From NCBI GenBank assembly GCA_016787445.1, contig JAEUTQ010000083.1, positions 1 through 64,000 of the forward strand: 64,000 bases of DNA, written 5' to 3'. Numbering within the stretch: position 1 is the stretch's first letter; each line of letters opens with the position of its first letter. Origin of the DNA: Bacteroidia bacterium (GTDB lineage: Bacteria; Bacteroidota; Bacteroidia; B-17B0; Aurantibacillaceae). The notes under the pieces were generated by a model. That model was not told where the DNA came from. It made no database searches and saw only the letters and a program-made list of their open reading frames with translations. Of the stretch, positions 45,383-54,487 are shown piece after piece. The translations under genes were made by a program, and so were the position numbers.

Positions 45383-47941
45383 TTAACCGCATTTTGAATG
45401 GCCGCAGCTTTTACATTTTAAACACCCTTCTTCGTAAATCAGTCCGCTAGGGTCGCCACAACTTGGACACTGCTTGTCCTTTGCCTGCGAACCGTTAGGA
45501 ATGAATTGTTTTAGTGCGCGCTCTAATCCGGATTTCCAGGTTATAATACTTTCGTTCGAGAAGTTAAGATTCTCTATTAAATCAATCACATGAATTAAAG
45601 GCATCCCATGTCGTAACACGCCTGAAATTAATTTAGCGTAATTCCAGTACTCTTTATTAAACGAACGAGATAATCCTTCAATGGTTACTTTGTATCCGTC
45701 TTTATCAAGATATTGGAAATCATATCGGCTTTTACCGCTCTCGTTTTTTGATTTAATAATCCAACCTTTACTAATCCACTCCGGTAAAATAAACGAATCT
45801 TCTGCTTTACCGGTGAAAATTTCATAAGGTCGATTGTCAATAATTCCTACAAAAGCAATCCATTTTTCATTATGATTCATGAATCGCATAATGGAAGCAT
45901 CTATTTTTGAAGGTCGTTTTGGAGGAACAGAATCTTTAAGATGTTTTGATTTTTCTTTTTCCTTGTCAGATACTAATACACCTGAACGTGAACCATCTCT
46001 ATAAACAGTAATACCTTTTAATCCTGCCTCCCATGATTTTAAATAAATATCGCCTACTAATTCTTCAGTGGCGCTATTGGGAAGATTAATGGTTGAACTG
46101 ATACTATGTGTGGTATATTTTTGAACAATGGATTGTAACAAAATACGTTTCTCCCAATCAATATCATTAGCGGTTGATTGAAAATACGGACTTTGCTCAA
46201 TGTTATTATTTCCGGTAATACCCATCCAATCCTTTAAACGGTGATGGTAAATCGTAAATTCCTGCCAACAGTCGCCAAGGTTGTCAACAAAATCAACTTT
46301 ACAATTAGGGTCGCCCGGATTAACTTTTTTACGACGCTTGTAACTTAATAAAAATACCGGCTCAATACCGGAAGATGATTGTGCTAAAATACTTATACTA
46401 CCCGTGGGTGCAACCGTACTAATGGAAATATTCCTTCTTCCATATTTGTACATTCTTTTTGTCACATCCGGAAATGAAGATTTAAACATATCTATAAATT
46501 CGGATTGATCTTCATATTTGTTATCGTAAGCTTCAAATTTTCCTCGTTCAATAGCCATGTCGATGGAGCTTTCAAATTCAGCTTTGCATTTCGTTTTCAT
46601 GATTTCATCTGTCATGGATAATGCTTCGTTACTGTCAAATTTAATGTTTAGTGCAGCGAGCGTATCCGCAAGGGCGGTAAAACCTAAGCCTGTTCTTCTC
46701 CCTTTTTTTCCGGCGTTGTACAATAAATTCCAGGTTTCGAGCTCTACTTTTTTAATAAAATCGGGCTCAGGATCAGACTGAACTTTCGCAATTATTTTCT
46801 CAATAGCCTCAAGTTCTAAATCTACTAAATCATCCATTAATCGTTGCGCTTCATAACTAATTTCATAAAATTTCTCAAAGTTAAATTTGGCATCAGAAGT
46901 AAAAGGAGAATCAACGAAATTGTACAAATTAAGTGCCATTAATCGACAACTATCGCCGCCCTGCATGGCAATTTCAGAACATGGATTAGTTGAAACATTT
47001 TTAAATCCGGGATAAATGGATGACGTAGAATAGTGATGTTGTCTGTCCCAAAAGATGATTCCCGGCTCAGCCGTGTTATGCGCACATTTTGTGATTGTTT
47101 TCCAAAGTTCTCTTGCATCAATAGTTTTTGTTATGCTTGGGTCTTTTGAGTCGACAGGATATTTTAATGTGAATTTAGTTCCGTTTTTCACAGCAGTCAT
47201 AAATTCATCTGATACTTTTATAGATATGTTAGCCCCGGTAATTTTTTTAAGATCTTGTTTTATTGTAATAAACTGTTCTATATCAGGATGAGCGATATCC
47301 ATAGTAATCATTAAAGCGCCTCTTCTTCCGTTTTGTGCTACCTCTCTAGTTGTACTTGAGAATCTGTCCATAAATGAAACGGCACCGGATGTGGTTCCGG
47401 CCGCGTTACTCACATTTTGTCCGCTCGGACGTAGACTAGAAATATCTATGCCAACCCCACAACGGCGTTTAAATAATTGCGCCATTTGTTGATCTGTATA
47501 AAAAACACCTCCATATGAATCATATATTTCCGGTAATACGATGCAATTTGATAATGAAGCGATCACGTGCTGATTTCCTAGCGAAGACATTACACTGCCT
47601 TGCGGAATGACATATTTGAATTTATGAAATAAATGAAAAATCGACTCTTGAGTAAGTTCTTCTCTTTTTTTGCCATAATGAGACAGTTGATTTTTCTGAT
47701 TTTCTTTTGTTTTATAAATCGATTCAACACGTGCGAATTCTTTTGCCATGCGTCTATGCATCTCAACTGGAGTGCTTTCAAGAAAATTCCCTTTCTTATC
47801 TTTCATAGCATACTTGCTCAACCATGTGTTAGCTGCCAATTCATCACCGTTGAAATACTCCAGGCTTTTACTCAGAGCCTCAGCGAAGGTGTATGTGCCG
47901 GTAGCGCTTTTAGTTTCTTTTTTATTTTCAGTTGTAATCAT
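45383..47941 (-). CDS. nrdJ: B12-dependent (class II) ribonucleotide reductase
   Basis: An 852-residue enzyme that makes deoxynucleotides with adenosylcobalamin instead of oxygen-dependent radicals. Visible: GNQHVIASLSNCIVLPE, SFMDRFSSTTREVAQ, NPCSEIAMQGGDSCRLM and a C-terminal zinc-ribbon (CPSCGDPSGLIYEEGCLKCKSCG). It can work with or without oxygen, fitting an organism that shifts to anaerobic growth. An FNR-type box lies between it and the divergent radical SAM gene. Confidence 0.95.
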   Translation of the reverse strand: MITTENKKETKSATGTYTFAEALSKSLEYFNGDELAANTWLSKYAMKDKKGNFLESTPVEMHRRMAKEFARVESIYKTKENQKNQLSHYGKKREELTQESIFHLFHKFKYVIPQGSVMSSLGNQHVIASLSNCIVLPEIYDSYGGVFYTDQQMAQLFKRRCGVGIDISSLRPSGQNVSNAAGTTSGAVSFMDRFSSTTREVAQNGRRGALMITMDIAHPDIEQFITIKQDLKKITGANISIKVSDEFMTAVKNGTKFTLKYPVDSKDPSITKTIDARELWKTITKCAHNTAEPGIIFWDRQHHYSTSSIYPGFKNVSTNPCSEIAMQGGDSCRLMALNLYNFVDSPFTSDAKFNFEKFYEISYEAQRLMDDLVDLELEAIEKIIAKVQSDPEPDFIKKVELETWNLLYNAGKKGRRTGLGFTALADTLAALNIKFDSNEALSMTDEIMKTKCKAEFESSIDMAIERGKFEAYDNKYEDQSEFIDMFKSSFPDVTKRMYKYGRRNISISTVAPTGSISILAQSSSGIEPVFLLSYKRRKKVNPGDPNCKVDFVDNLGDCWQEFTIYHHRLKDWMGITGNNNIEQSPYFQSTANDIDWEKRILLQSIVQKYTTHSISSTINLPNSATEELVGDIYLKSWEAGLKGITVYRDGSRSGVLVSDKEKEKSKHLKDSVPPKRPSKIDASIMRFMNHNEKWIAFVGIIDNRPYEIFTGKAEDSFILPEWISKGWIIKSKNESGKSRYDFQYLDKDGYKVTIEGLSRSFNKEYWNYAKLISGVLRHGMPLIHVIDLIENLNFSNESIITWKSGLERALKQFIPNGSQAKDKQCPSCGDPSGLIYEEGCLKCKSCGHSKCG

Positions 47942-48068
47942 ATAATATTTTTTGATGCAAGTTATTTCAATAAAATCGACACGATGGGCTTGAAGGATGC
48001 GACTTATTCAGTTTGTTTCTAACATTTAAACTTTAATCAGAAATTATTTTTAAGAATTAATAAGTAAT

Positions 48069-48082
48069 ATGATAATTATCAT
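48069..48082. promoter_or_regulatory. FNR-type box between nrdJ and radical SAM gene
   Basis: Perfect palindrome ATGATAATTATCAT. Its centre is 51 bp from the radical SAM start codon (48127) and about 134 bp from nrdJ. At 33 bp downstream to the right is TAACTTAC, a weak -7 match; no strong one was found on either side. Confidence 0.55.
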
Positions 48083-48126
48083 TAAACATCCCTTGTTTAA
48101 TTAGTAACTTACATATATTATTTGCC

Positions 48127-48897
48127 GTGATTCTTTTTGATAAAATCGTATTTGGACCTGTTGTCAGTCGGCGTTTTGGAAAATCGTTAGGCATTAATCT
48201 TTTGCCTTTAGATAATAAGGTGTGTAACTTTAACTGTATTTATTGTGAGTGTGGTTGGACAAATGTTAAAAACACTAAAGTTAAGTATACAAGTTATGAA
48301 GATGTTGTTTCTGCAATGCAAATTAAATTCAAGGAGTTGGGACAAAAAGGAGATTTTCCGGATGTGATAACTTTTGCAGGAAATGGTGAGCCAACAATGC
48401 ATCCGCAATTTTTGAGAATTATCGACGATACTATTCGATTGAGAAATGAATATATGCCAATGGTAAAAATTGTAATTCTCTCGAACGGAGTATTAATGAA
48501 TAAACCGGATGTTTTAGAAGCACTGTTGAAGGTTGATTTATGTGTTATGAAGTTAGATGCGGGTAATGGTAAGTTGTTTAAAATAATCGATCAACCATTA
48601 AATAATAAGAGCATCAATTGGTATGTTCAAAATCTAAAGAAACTAGGGGATAAATTAATTATACAAGCAATATTTCTTAAAGGCGTGTTTAATAATGAAT
48701 TTATAGACAGCACAGATGAATCAAATCTGAACGATTGGCTAAATTATGTAGTGCAGTTGCGCCCAAAGGAGGTCATGATTTACACTATAGATAGAGAAAC
48801 TCCGGCTAAAGAACTGGAAAAAATCCCAAGTGACATTTTAAGTAATATTGCTCTAAGAGTAAATGAAGCGGGAATTAAGGCAAAAGTTTATTCGTAA
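48127..48897 (+). CDS. Radical SAM protein (COG0731-like)
   Basis: A 256-residue protein starting with GTG. The SAM cluster motif is CNFNCIYCECGW (CxxxCxxC), followed by GNGEPTMHPQF. It has the pattern of the small radical SAM family akin to wyosine-type proteins in COG0731, whose role in Bacteria is unassigned. It is not MoaA (no C-terminal second cluster seen) nor the class III activase. It may be induced with anaerobic genes through the box upstream. Confidence 0.85.
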   Translation: MILFDKIVFGPVVSRRFGKSLGINLLPLDNKVCNFNCIYCECGWTNVKNTKVKYTSYEDVVSAMQIKFKELGQKGDFPDVITFAGNGEPTMHPQFLRIIDDTIRLRNEYMPMVKIVILSNGVLMNKPDVLEALLKVDLCVMKLDAGNGKLFKIIDQPLNNKSINWYVQNLKKLGDKLIIQAIFLKGVFNNEFIDSTDESNLNDWLNYVVQLRPKEVMIYTIDRETPAKELEKIPSDILSNIALRVNEAGIKAKVYS

Positions 48898-48952
48898 GTT
48901 GAAATACAATTTCAACTTCAATCATAATTCATGAAATAACTTATTCTAATAA

Positions 48953-48984
48953 TAGTTTTGTAGAATCTATATGATGTAAGTCAT
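48953..48984 (+). promoter_or_regulatory. Possible promoter and imperfect FNR-type box before the HADH gene
   Basis: A consensus -7 element TAGTTTTG (48953-48960) is followed by ATGATGTAAGTCAT (48971-48984), an imperfect box (ATGAT/GTCAT). In this order the box would lie near the start site and might repress. No -7 match was found at 33 bp downstream of the box. Confidence 0.4.
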
Positions 48985-49036
48985 AGTGATTGTATTCCAA
49001 TTATTAGAATATTGTTTAACTCATAAATTTTATCAG

Positions 49037-51055
49037 ATGTCTTATAAATACAAATCTATTGAGCTTTCAAAAATTTCAGTTATTGGTGCCGGTCAAATTG
49101 GTCCGGATATAGCCTTGCATTTTGCAAAGAGCTTATATAAATACGATATAAAAATCAGTGTTCTTGATGTTTCATCTCTTGCCATTGAAAAGGCAAAGGA
49201 AAAAATATTTAAGAAAATAAATAAAGGAACTGAATCGGGTGTTTTCAAAATTGATCAAGCGGAAAGAATCAAGTCTTCAATTATTTTCACTACGGATTAT
49301 AAAGAGGTAGTAGGATCGGGATTGGTGGTAGAAGCTGCTACGGAAGATGAAGGCATTAAAGACAAAATATTTAAGCAGGTAGAAGCACTTACCGATACAT
49401 GTTGTATATACTTATCAAATTCTTCGCATATGCAGCCGGAAGTGATATTTAAAAACATTACGGATAAGTCGAGATGTTTAGTAGCGCATTATTTTTTTCC
49501 GGCCGAAATTAATCCAGCTATTGAAATAGTACCGGGAAGAGATACTAATTTGGACATTACCAAATTAATACTTGGTTTTTATGAGTCCATTGGTAAAGTT
49601 CCTGTAAAGGTAAAAAGTTCATATGGTTATGCAGTTGATCCGGTGTTTGAAGGAATTTGTCAAACGGCAATTTTGTGTTTAGAAAGTGGGATGGGAAATG
49701 AGAAGGAAATTGATAAAGCTGCGGTAAAAGCCTTAGGTCTCGGCGTAGGACCTTTTACGGCTTTAAACCTTACAGGTGGTAATCCTATAACAGCACATGG
49801 CCTTGATGAGTTGGGACGTTTAATAATACCTTGGTTTAAAACACCCGAGACTTTAAAAAGGAAAGTTGCAGAAAAAGCAAATTGGGAAGTCGCACAAAGA
49901 GGTGAAAATATAGAGCTGACAAAGTACAGGGAAGAAAAATTGGTGAATGAATTTCTTGGGGCTTATTTTGCGTTATCAAGTTATATTTTAGATTTAGAGA
50001 TAATTAACATCAGCGATTTCAATATGATTTGCGAAATTTCTTTGGTGATTAAGGCGCCATTCGAACTAATGAATTCGATTGGTATAGAAAAAGCCTCCCA
50101 CTTAGTAAAAGAGTTTTGTGTTAAACATAAAAACTTTCCTTTCCCAAAAACTTTAGAGCAAGCAAATAAAGCAGGAGGCTGGCAACTGAAGGATATTGTT
50201 TCTGAAAAAATTGATCAAGTTGCCACCATCACAATTAGAAGACCAAAAGTTCTTAATGCTCTTAATTTAAGCGTACTAATGCAGATTCAAGAAGCACTTG
50301 AAGAATTTAAGCAGGATGCTTCGATTGAGGCTTGTGTAATAACCGGATTTGGCACAAAAGCGTTTGTATCGGGAGCGGATATTAATATGCTTGCCGCTCT
50401 AAAAAATCCGCAAGAAGGTTACCAAAATTCTCAAACTTTTCAGTCTATTTTAAATTACATAGAAAATTATTCTAAACCTATCGTGTGTGCCATGAATGGT
50501 TTTGCATTCGGTGGCGGAAACGAACTGGCTATGGCATGCACAACACGTATCTGTAAAAAGGGGCTGCCTGTTTTGGTTTGTCAACCTGAAGTTAATTTAG
50601 GATTTATTCCAGGCGCGGGAGGCACACAACGATTGCCAAGAATTATCGGTGTTGAGGCAGCTGCCGAAATATTAAGAACCGGTAAATCAATTAGTGCAGA
50701 AGAGGCGTATCAATTAGGGTTGGTTTATAAATTGACAGAAGGAGATTTGCTGGAAGAAGCTGTAGATGTAGCGAAAAAAATTGCAGCAAAAAGCATCGAT
50801 ATAAAAATTATGCCAAGGGAACCAATTACAAATAACGGAAATCCAAAACAAATTGATCTTGGACACTTGAGTAAAAAAATCGACGAAATATTAACTAAGG
50901 CCATTTATGAAGGTTCGCGTTTAAGTTTGAAGGAGGGCTTGGAGCTTGAATCAAGAATGTTTGGTGAATGTTTAAAAACCGAGGATATGAAAATTGGTTT
51001 GGAAAATTTTAAATTAAATGGACCAAAGCAAAAAGCAGTATTTAAGCATAAATAG
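49037..51055 (+). CDS. 3-hydroxyacyl-CoA dehydrogenase / enoyl-CoA hydratase fusion
   Basis: A 672-residue bifunctional beta-oxidation protein. N-terminal half is 3HCDH (VIGAGQIGPDIALHFAKS NAD loop; HYFFPAEINPAIEIV with the catalytic His), followed by the C-terminal 3HCDH domain and then a crotonase domain with SGADINML and the two glutamates in GGGNELAMAC and PEVNLGFIPGAGGTQRLPR. Order is the reverse of FadB/FadJ and is like archaeal-type fusions. In this locus it may oxidise ring-opened products such as 3-hydroxypimelyl-CoA. The start 49037 (MSYKYKSIELSK) is preferred over 48986. Confidence 0.9.
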   Translation: MSYKYKSIELSKISVIGAGQIGPDIALHFAKSLYKYDIKISVLDVSSLAIEKAKEKIFKKINKGTESGVFKIDQAERIKSSIIFTTDYKEVVGSGLVVEAATEDEGIKDKIFKQVEALTDTCCIYLSNSSHMQPEVIFKNITDKSRCLVAHYFFPAEINPAIEIVPGRDTNLDITKLILGFYESIGKVPVKVKSSYGYAVDPVFEGICQTAILCLESGMGNEKEIDKAAVKALGLGVGPFTALNLTGGNPITAHGLDELGRLIIPWFKTPETLKRKVAEKANWEVAQRGENIELTKYREEKLVNEFLGAYFALSSYILDLEIINISDFNMICEISLVIKAPFELMNSIGIEKASHLVKEFCVKHKNFPFPKTLEQANKAGGWQLKDIVSEKIDQVATITIRRPKVLNALNLSVLMQIQEALEEFKQDASIEACVITGFGTKAFVSGADINMLAALKNPQEGYQNSQTFQSILNYIENYSKPIVCAMNGFAFGGGNELAMACTTRICKKGLPVLVCQPEVNLGFIPGAGGTQRLPRIIGVEAAAEILRTGKSISAEEAYQLGLVYKLTEGDLLEEAVDVAKKIAAKSIDIKIMPREPITNNGNPKQIDLGHLSKKIDEILTKAIYEGSRLSLKEGLELESRMFGECLKTEDMKIGLENFKLNGPKQKAVFKHK

Positions 51056-51065
51056 GTTTGCGTTT

Positions 51066-51797
51066 CTAAAACATATTACTACTAATACTTTTTCCTCCAT
51101 CAACATAAATTACCTGGCCGGTTATAAATTTAGTAATTTCCGATCCCAGAAACATGACGGCATTGGCAACATCTTCTGGTTGGCCTATGTTATTAGTTGG
51201 CTGTGCATTTATTAGAGATTCTAAAACATCAGGTTTTAAATTTTGTGTGAGGGGCGTGTTTATTAATCCCGGAGCAACAGCGTTAACACAAATGTTGTAC
51301 TTTCCAAGTTCAAGAGCAAGCACTCTGGTTAAACCTATGACACCGGCTTTCGAAGCTGAATAATTTGATTGCCCTTTATTACCAAGCCATGCACGCGATG
51401 AGATGTTTACTATCCTTCCGAAATTTTGGGCTTTCATCATAATAGCGGCCTGTTTGCACATCAGCCATGTTCCTTTTAGATTTACATCAATAACTTTATC
51501 GAAGTCTTCTTCGGGCATATTCCAAATCATATTGTCTTTTATTATGCCGGCATTATTTACTAATAAATCAATCTTATCAAAAGTGGCCTTGACAAAGTTA
51601 AACAACTGAATGATGTCGTTTTTTTTGGTGATGTCGCATTTAAAATAATGACAATCGGAATTTTCAATTTTCTCCGTGTCGACTAATCCTTCTAAAATAT
51701 CAGACACGATTACAATATAGTTTGATTCAATTAATCTTTTGGTAATGGCAAGGCCGATTCCTCGCGCACCACCCGTTACTATGGCAACATTTTTCAT
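51066..51797 (-). CDS. FabG-like short-chain dehydrogenase
   Basis: A 243-residue SDR: VTGGARGIGLAITK, NNAGIIKDN, catalytic Ser in VNISSRAW, YSASK and the C-terminal GQVIYVDGGK. This is typical of 3-oxoacyl-ACP/CoA reductases. Located between the HADH fusion and the bcr operon and divergent from the latter, it may act on a CoA ester of the aromatic or ring-cleavage path; substrate unproven. Confidence 0.88.
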   Translation of the reverse strand: MKNVAIVTGGARGIGLAITKRLIESNYIVIVSDILEGLVDTEKIENSDCHYFKCDITKKNDIIQLFNFVKATFDKIDLLVNNAGIIKDNMIWNMPEEDFDKVIDVNLKGTWLMCKQAAIMMKAQNFGRIVNISSRAWLGNKGQSNYSASKAGVIGLTRVLALELGKYNICVNAVAPGLINTPLTQNLKPDVLESLINAQPTNNIGQPEDVANAVMFLGSEITKFITGQVIYVDGGKSISSNMF

Positions 51798-51879
51798 GGC
51801 ATAAACAACAATTTGATTCAGTTAAATAACGAAGCAAATCGCAGTGATATGAAGGTATATTAATCCATTATTTCAAAGT

Positions 51880-51923
51880 ATGATTGAAATCATATTAAAA
51901 CTTTTATCATAGTTCTAAATTGG
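51880..51923 (+). promoter_or_regulatory. FNR-type box and promoter of the bcr operon
   Basis: ATGATTGAAATCAT (51880-51893) has its centre 33 bp upstream of the centre of TAAATTGG (51916-51923), a -7-like element with one mismatch to TAnnTTTG. The bcrC start codon is 51 bp further. Leftwards, TACCTTCA lies 33 bp away on the minus strand, a weak match towards the SDR gene. Confidence 0.68.
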
Positions 51924-51973
51924 ATATGTGATTAAAGAGCAGATTTTAGAACACAAGATTTTAAAAATTAAGA

Positions 51974-53170
51974 ATGAAAAAACTATCCGAACTAATAAAT
52001 GAATGCAAGGAATTAGCATTTGATTTATCATACACCAGAGCTAAACAATGGAAGGAAGAAAAGCCTGGAAGAGCCATTGTAGGGTACATGCCTATTTATT
52101 TTCCAAGAGAAATTGCTCATGCGGCAGGAGCCTTACCGGTGGCTATTTTTGGCGGTGGCGACAGAAAACAAATTATTAAGGGGGATGCATATTATCAATC
52201 CTATATCTGTCACATTCCGCGAAGTATAATTGAACTAGCATTAGATGGTCATTTCAAGTCGTTCGACGGTTTTGTGTTTCCATCAATTTGTGACGTTATC
52301 AGAAACCTATCGGGCATATTCAGACAACTTAATATTGGTTCTTTTATTAAGTACTTGGATTTTCCGCAAAATTTTTCGAAAGATATCGGAGGCGTTTTTT
52401 ATAAACAGGAAATGGAGCACATTATCCATTACCTTACCTCTATCACTAAAAAGGAAGTGACGGCAGAAGCCTTAAATCATTCAATAGATCTCTATAATAA
52501 GAATAGAGAAATGATTGATTTTATTTACAAAATCAGACAGGATTTTCCATGGCGACTCAATATGGAAGATGTTTATTATATCGTTAGGGCAGGCACAGTT
52601 ATTCCTGTTGAAGAGCACAATAAATTGTTAGAGCAAGTTTGCTATCATATTAAGGAAAACATCGGTACCCCGCAAGATAAAGTCAAGGTAGTTGTATCCG
52701 GTGCTTTTTGCGAACAGCCGGCAGTTGGATTAATTAAGGCAATTGAGGAAGCAGGTTGTTATGTGGTGGATGATGATTACCAACTTGGTTCGCGAATGAT
52801 AATCGGGAATATTGATGCTCAATCAAGCGATCCGCTAATGGCACTGTCTATGGGATTTATTAAACAAAGTCAATATTCTTCATCTATATATGATGTCAGC
52901 AATCCAAAGGAATATCGTTTAGCTAAGATTGTAAAAGACCGCGGCGCAGATGGTGTAATTTTTGCCTCAGCTAGTTTTTGTGACCCGAGTTTATTGGACG
53001 CGCCAATTTTCCAGAATGCATTTAATAAAATGGGAATAAGATATATTGCATTTCAATACAGCGAAAATATAAATCAATACAAAGTAATTAAAGAGCAAGT
53101 AGGAGCTTTTTCGGATTCCATTAAATTATGGGAAGATGAACCTGCTACTGTACAGGTAACAAATAAATAA
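51974..53170 (+). CDS. bcrC: Benzoyl-CoA reductase subunit C
   Basis: A 398-residue subunit of the ATP-dependent benzoyl-CoA reductase, which reduces the aromatic ring of benzoyl-CoA to cyclohexa-1,5-diene-1-carboxyl-CoA. Segments specific to BcrC rather than hydroxyacyl-CoA dehydratases include YMPIYFPREIAHAAGALP, YQSYICHIPRS, FPSICDVIRNLSG, VSGAFCEQP and SASFCDPSLLDAP. The Cys residues would hold a [4Fe-4S] cluster near the substrate. First gene of an operon in the order bcrCBAD, as in Thauera. Confidence 0.95.
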   Translation: MKKLSELINECKELAFDLSYTRAKQWKEEKPGRAIVGYMPIYFPREIAHAAGALPVAIFGGGDRKQIIKGDAYYQSYICHIPRSIIELALDGHFKSFDGFVFPSICDVIRNLSGIFRQLNIGSFIKYLDFPQNFSKDIGGVFYKQEMEHIIHYLTSITKKEVTAEALNHSIDLYNKNREMIDFIYKIRQDFPWRLNMEDVYYIVRAGTVIPVEEHNKLLEQVCYHIKENIGTPQDKVKVVVSGAFCEQPAVGLIKAIEEAGCYVVDDDYQLGSRMIIGNIDAQSSDPLMALSMGFIKQSQYSSSIYDVSNPKEYRLAKIVKDRGADGVIFASASFCDPSLLDAPIFQNAFNKMGIRYIAFQYSENINQYKVIKEQVGAFSDSIKLWEDEPATVQVTNK

Positions 53171-53178
53171 TTAGCGTT

Positions 53179-54465
53179 ATGGCACAAGAAGCACAGAAAG
53201 AAAAAAGTATGGTTCTTCAAAAGGAAATGGTTGAAGGATTATTTGATGCATTATCTAAAGTTAGTGAAACAGGTAAAAAGGTATGTTACACGTTTGTTCC
53301 CGGAAATTTGTCTGAATTAATTAGAACATTCGATATGTTACCGGTTTATCCTGAAATAAACGCTTTACAAAGTGCCATGCGAAAAAAATCCGCATCCTAT
53401 ATTAAGGAAGCGGAAAAGCATGCGCATTCTGAAGATGTGTGCACATATGTGAAATGTGATGTTGGGATGTTAATGAAGGGAAACATTGGACCAACAGGGC
53501 AAAAATTACCTGAACCGGATATTTTATTATTAAGCTACACAGGTTGCTTTACGTTCATGAAATGGTTTGAAACATTGAAGCGCGAATACCCTAACGCAAA
53601 AGTAATTATGCTTCATACTCCTTATCAGGAAAACGCTAAAATGACTCCTGAAATGGTACAATACATGGCTAAGCAATTGCGTGATGAGGTTATTCCCGTA
53701 ATGGAAGAGGTAAGCGGTGTAAAATACGATGAAAATAAACTTAAAAAGATTCTTGGGTATTCAAAGGAGGCAGGTGATTGGATTGCAAAGATATTCGATA
53801 CCACTAAACATAAGCCCTCTCCTATTGATGCCTATTTTGCGGGAGTATATTATATAGGCCCTATTAATATTGGCTTTAGAGGAACACCGGAAGCGGTAGA
53901 ATATTATAAGGAGTTGTATAGTGAAATTATGCAAAGAGTCGAAAAAGGTTTAGGACCAATTACGCCGGAGGGAGAGATGAAAGAGGAGAAATATAGATTG
54001 GTAGTTGAGGGTCCGCCAAACTGGACAAACTTCAGAGAGTTCTGGAAATTATTCTACGATATGGGAGCAGTGATTGTCGCGTCTTCCTATACTAAAGTTG
54101 GCGGAGTTTATGATATGGGTTGGAGGCATGATGCATCTCGACCGTTAGAAACCCTGGCAGAATATTGTATGAATTGTTACACCAACCTTAACCTTCCTCA
54201 GCGAATTGAATTATTATCAAAATGCATCAAAGATTACAAGGCGGATGGATATATTACAAATTCCATTAAGAGTTGCAATTCTTTTTCTGCCGGACAATTA
54301 GCCATGATGCGTGAAATTGAAGATAGGATGGAGGTGCCTGTAGGTTTTATTGAATCAGATTTGGTTGATCCGCGGTATTTTTCATATTCAAATATTAAGA
54401 ACAGATTGGAGTCTTATTTCCAAATGCTGGGCCAACGAAAAATGATGGAGAATCAAGAAGTATAA
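53179..54465 (+). CDS. bcrB: Benzoyl-CoA reductase subunit B
   Basis: A 428-residue partner of BcrC in the ring-reducing module. Features of BcrB: SEDVCTYVKCDVGMLMKGN, LLSYTGCFTFMKWFETLKREYP, YYIGPINIGFRGTPEAVEYY and HDASRPLETLAEYCMNCY, ending in IESDLVDPRYFSYSNIKNRL. Cys in DVCTYVKC and elsewhere are candidate cluster ligands. It follows bcrC by 8 bp. Confidence 0.95.
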   Translation: MAQEAQKEKSMVLQKEMVEGLFDALSKVSETGKKVCYTFVPGNLSELIRTFDMLPVYPEINALQSAMRKKSASYIKEAEKHAHSEDVCTYVKCDVGMLMKGNIGPTGQKLPEPDILLLSYTGCFTFMKWFETLKREYPNAKVIMLHTPYQENAKMTPEMVQYMAKQLRDEVIPVMEEVSGVKYDENKLKKILGYSKEAGDWIAKIFDTTKHKPSPIDAYFAGVYYIGPINIGFRGTPEAVEYYKELYSEIMQRVEKGLGPITPEGEMKEEKYRLVVEGPPNWTNFREFWKLFYDMGAVIVASSYTKVGGVYDMGWRHDASRPLETLAEYCMNCYTNLNLPQRIELLSKCIKDYKADGYITNSIKSCNSFSAGQLAMMREIEDRMEVPVGFIESDLVDPRYFSYSNIKNRLESYFQMLGQRKMMENQEV

Positions 54466-54487
54466 AACACTTTAAACTAAAGTAAAA

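Noticed and set aside
47633-48022. Plus-strand 129-residue ORF opposite nrdJ
   Set aside because: It lies mostly opposite the nrdJ coding sequence and reads as an out-of-frame shadow with hydrophobic bias.
47942-48126. Cobalamin riboswitch before the B12-dependent RNR
   Set aside because: No B12-box sequence or suitable fold was recognised in the short region.
48127-48897. Radical SAM protein as MoaA of the Moco pathway
   Set aside because: MoaA has a second C-terminal cluster and GGE(P)/RFID motifs; here only one CxxxCxxC is seen and the C-terminus is different.
51974-54465. 2-hydroxyglutaryl-type dehydratase instead of benzoyl-CoA reductase
   Set aside because: Motifs such as FPSICDVIRNLSG and the presence of two different ATPases (A and D) plus Had are those of Bcr; dehydratases normally have one homodimeric activator.
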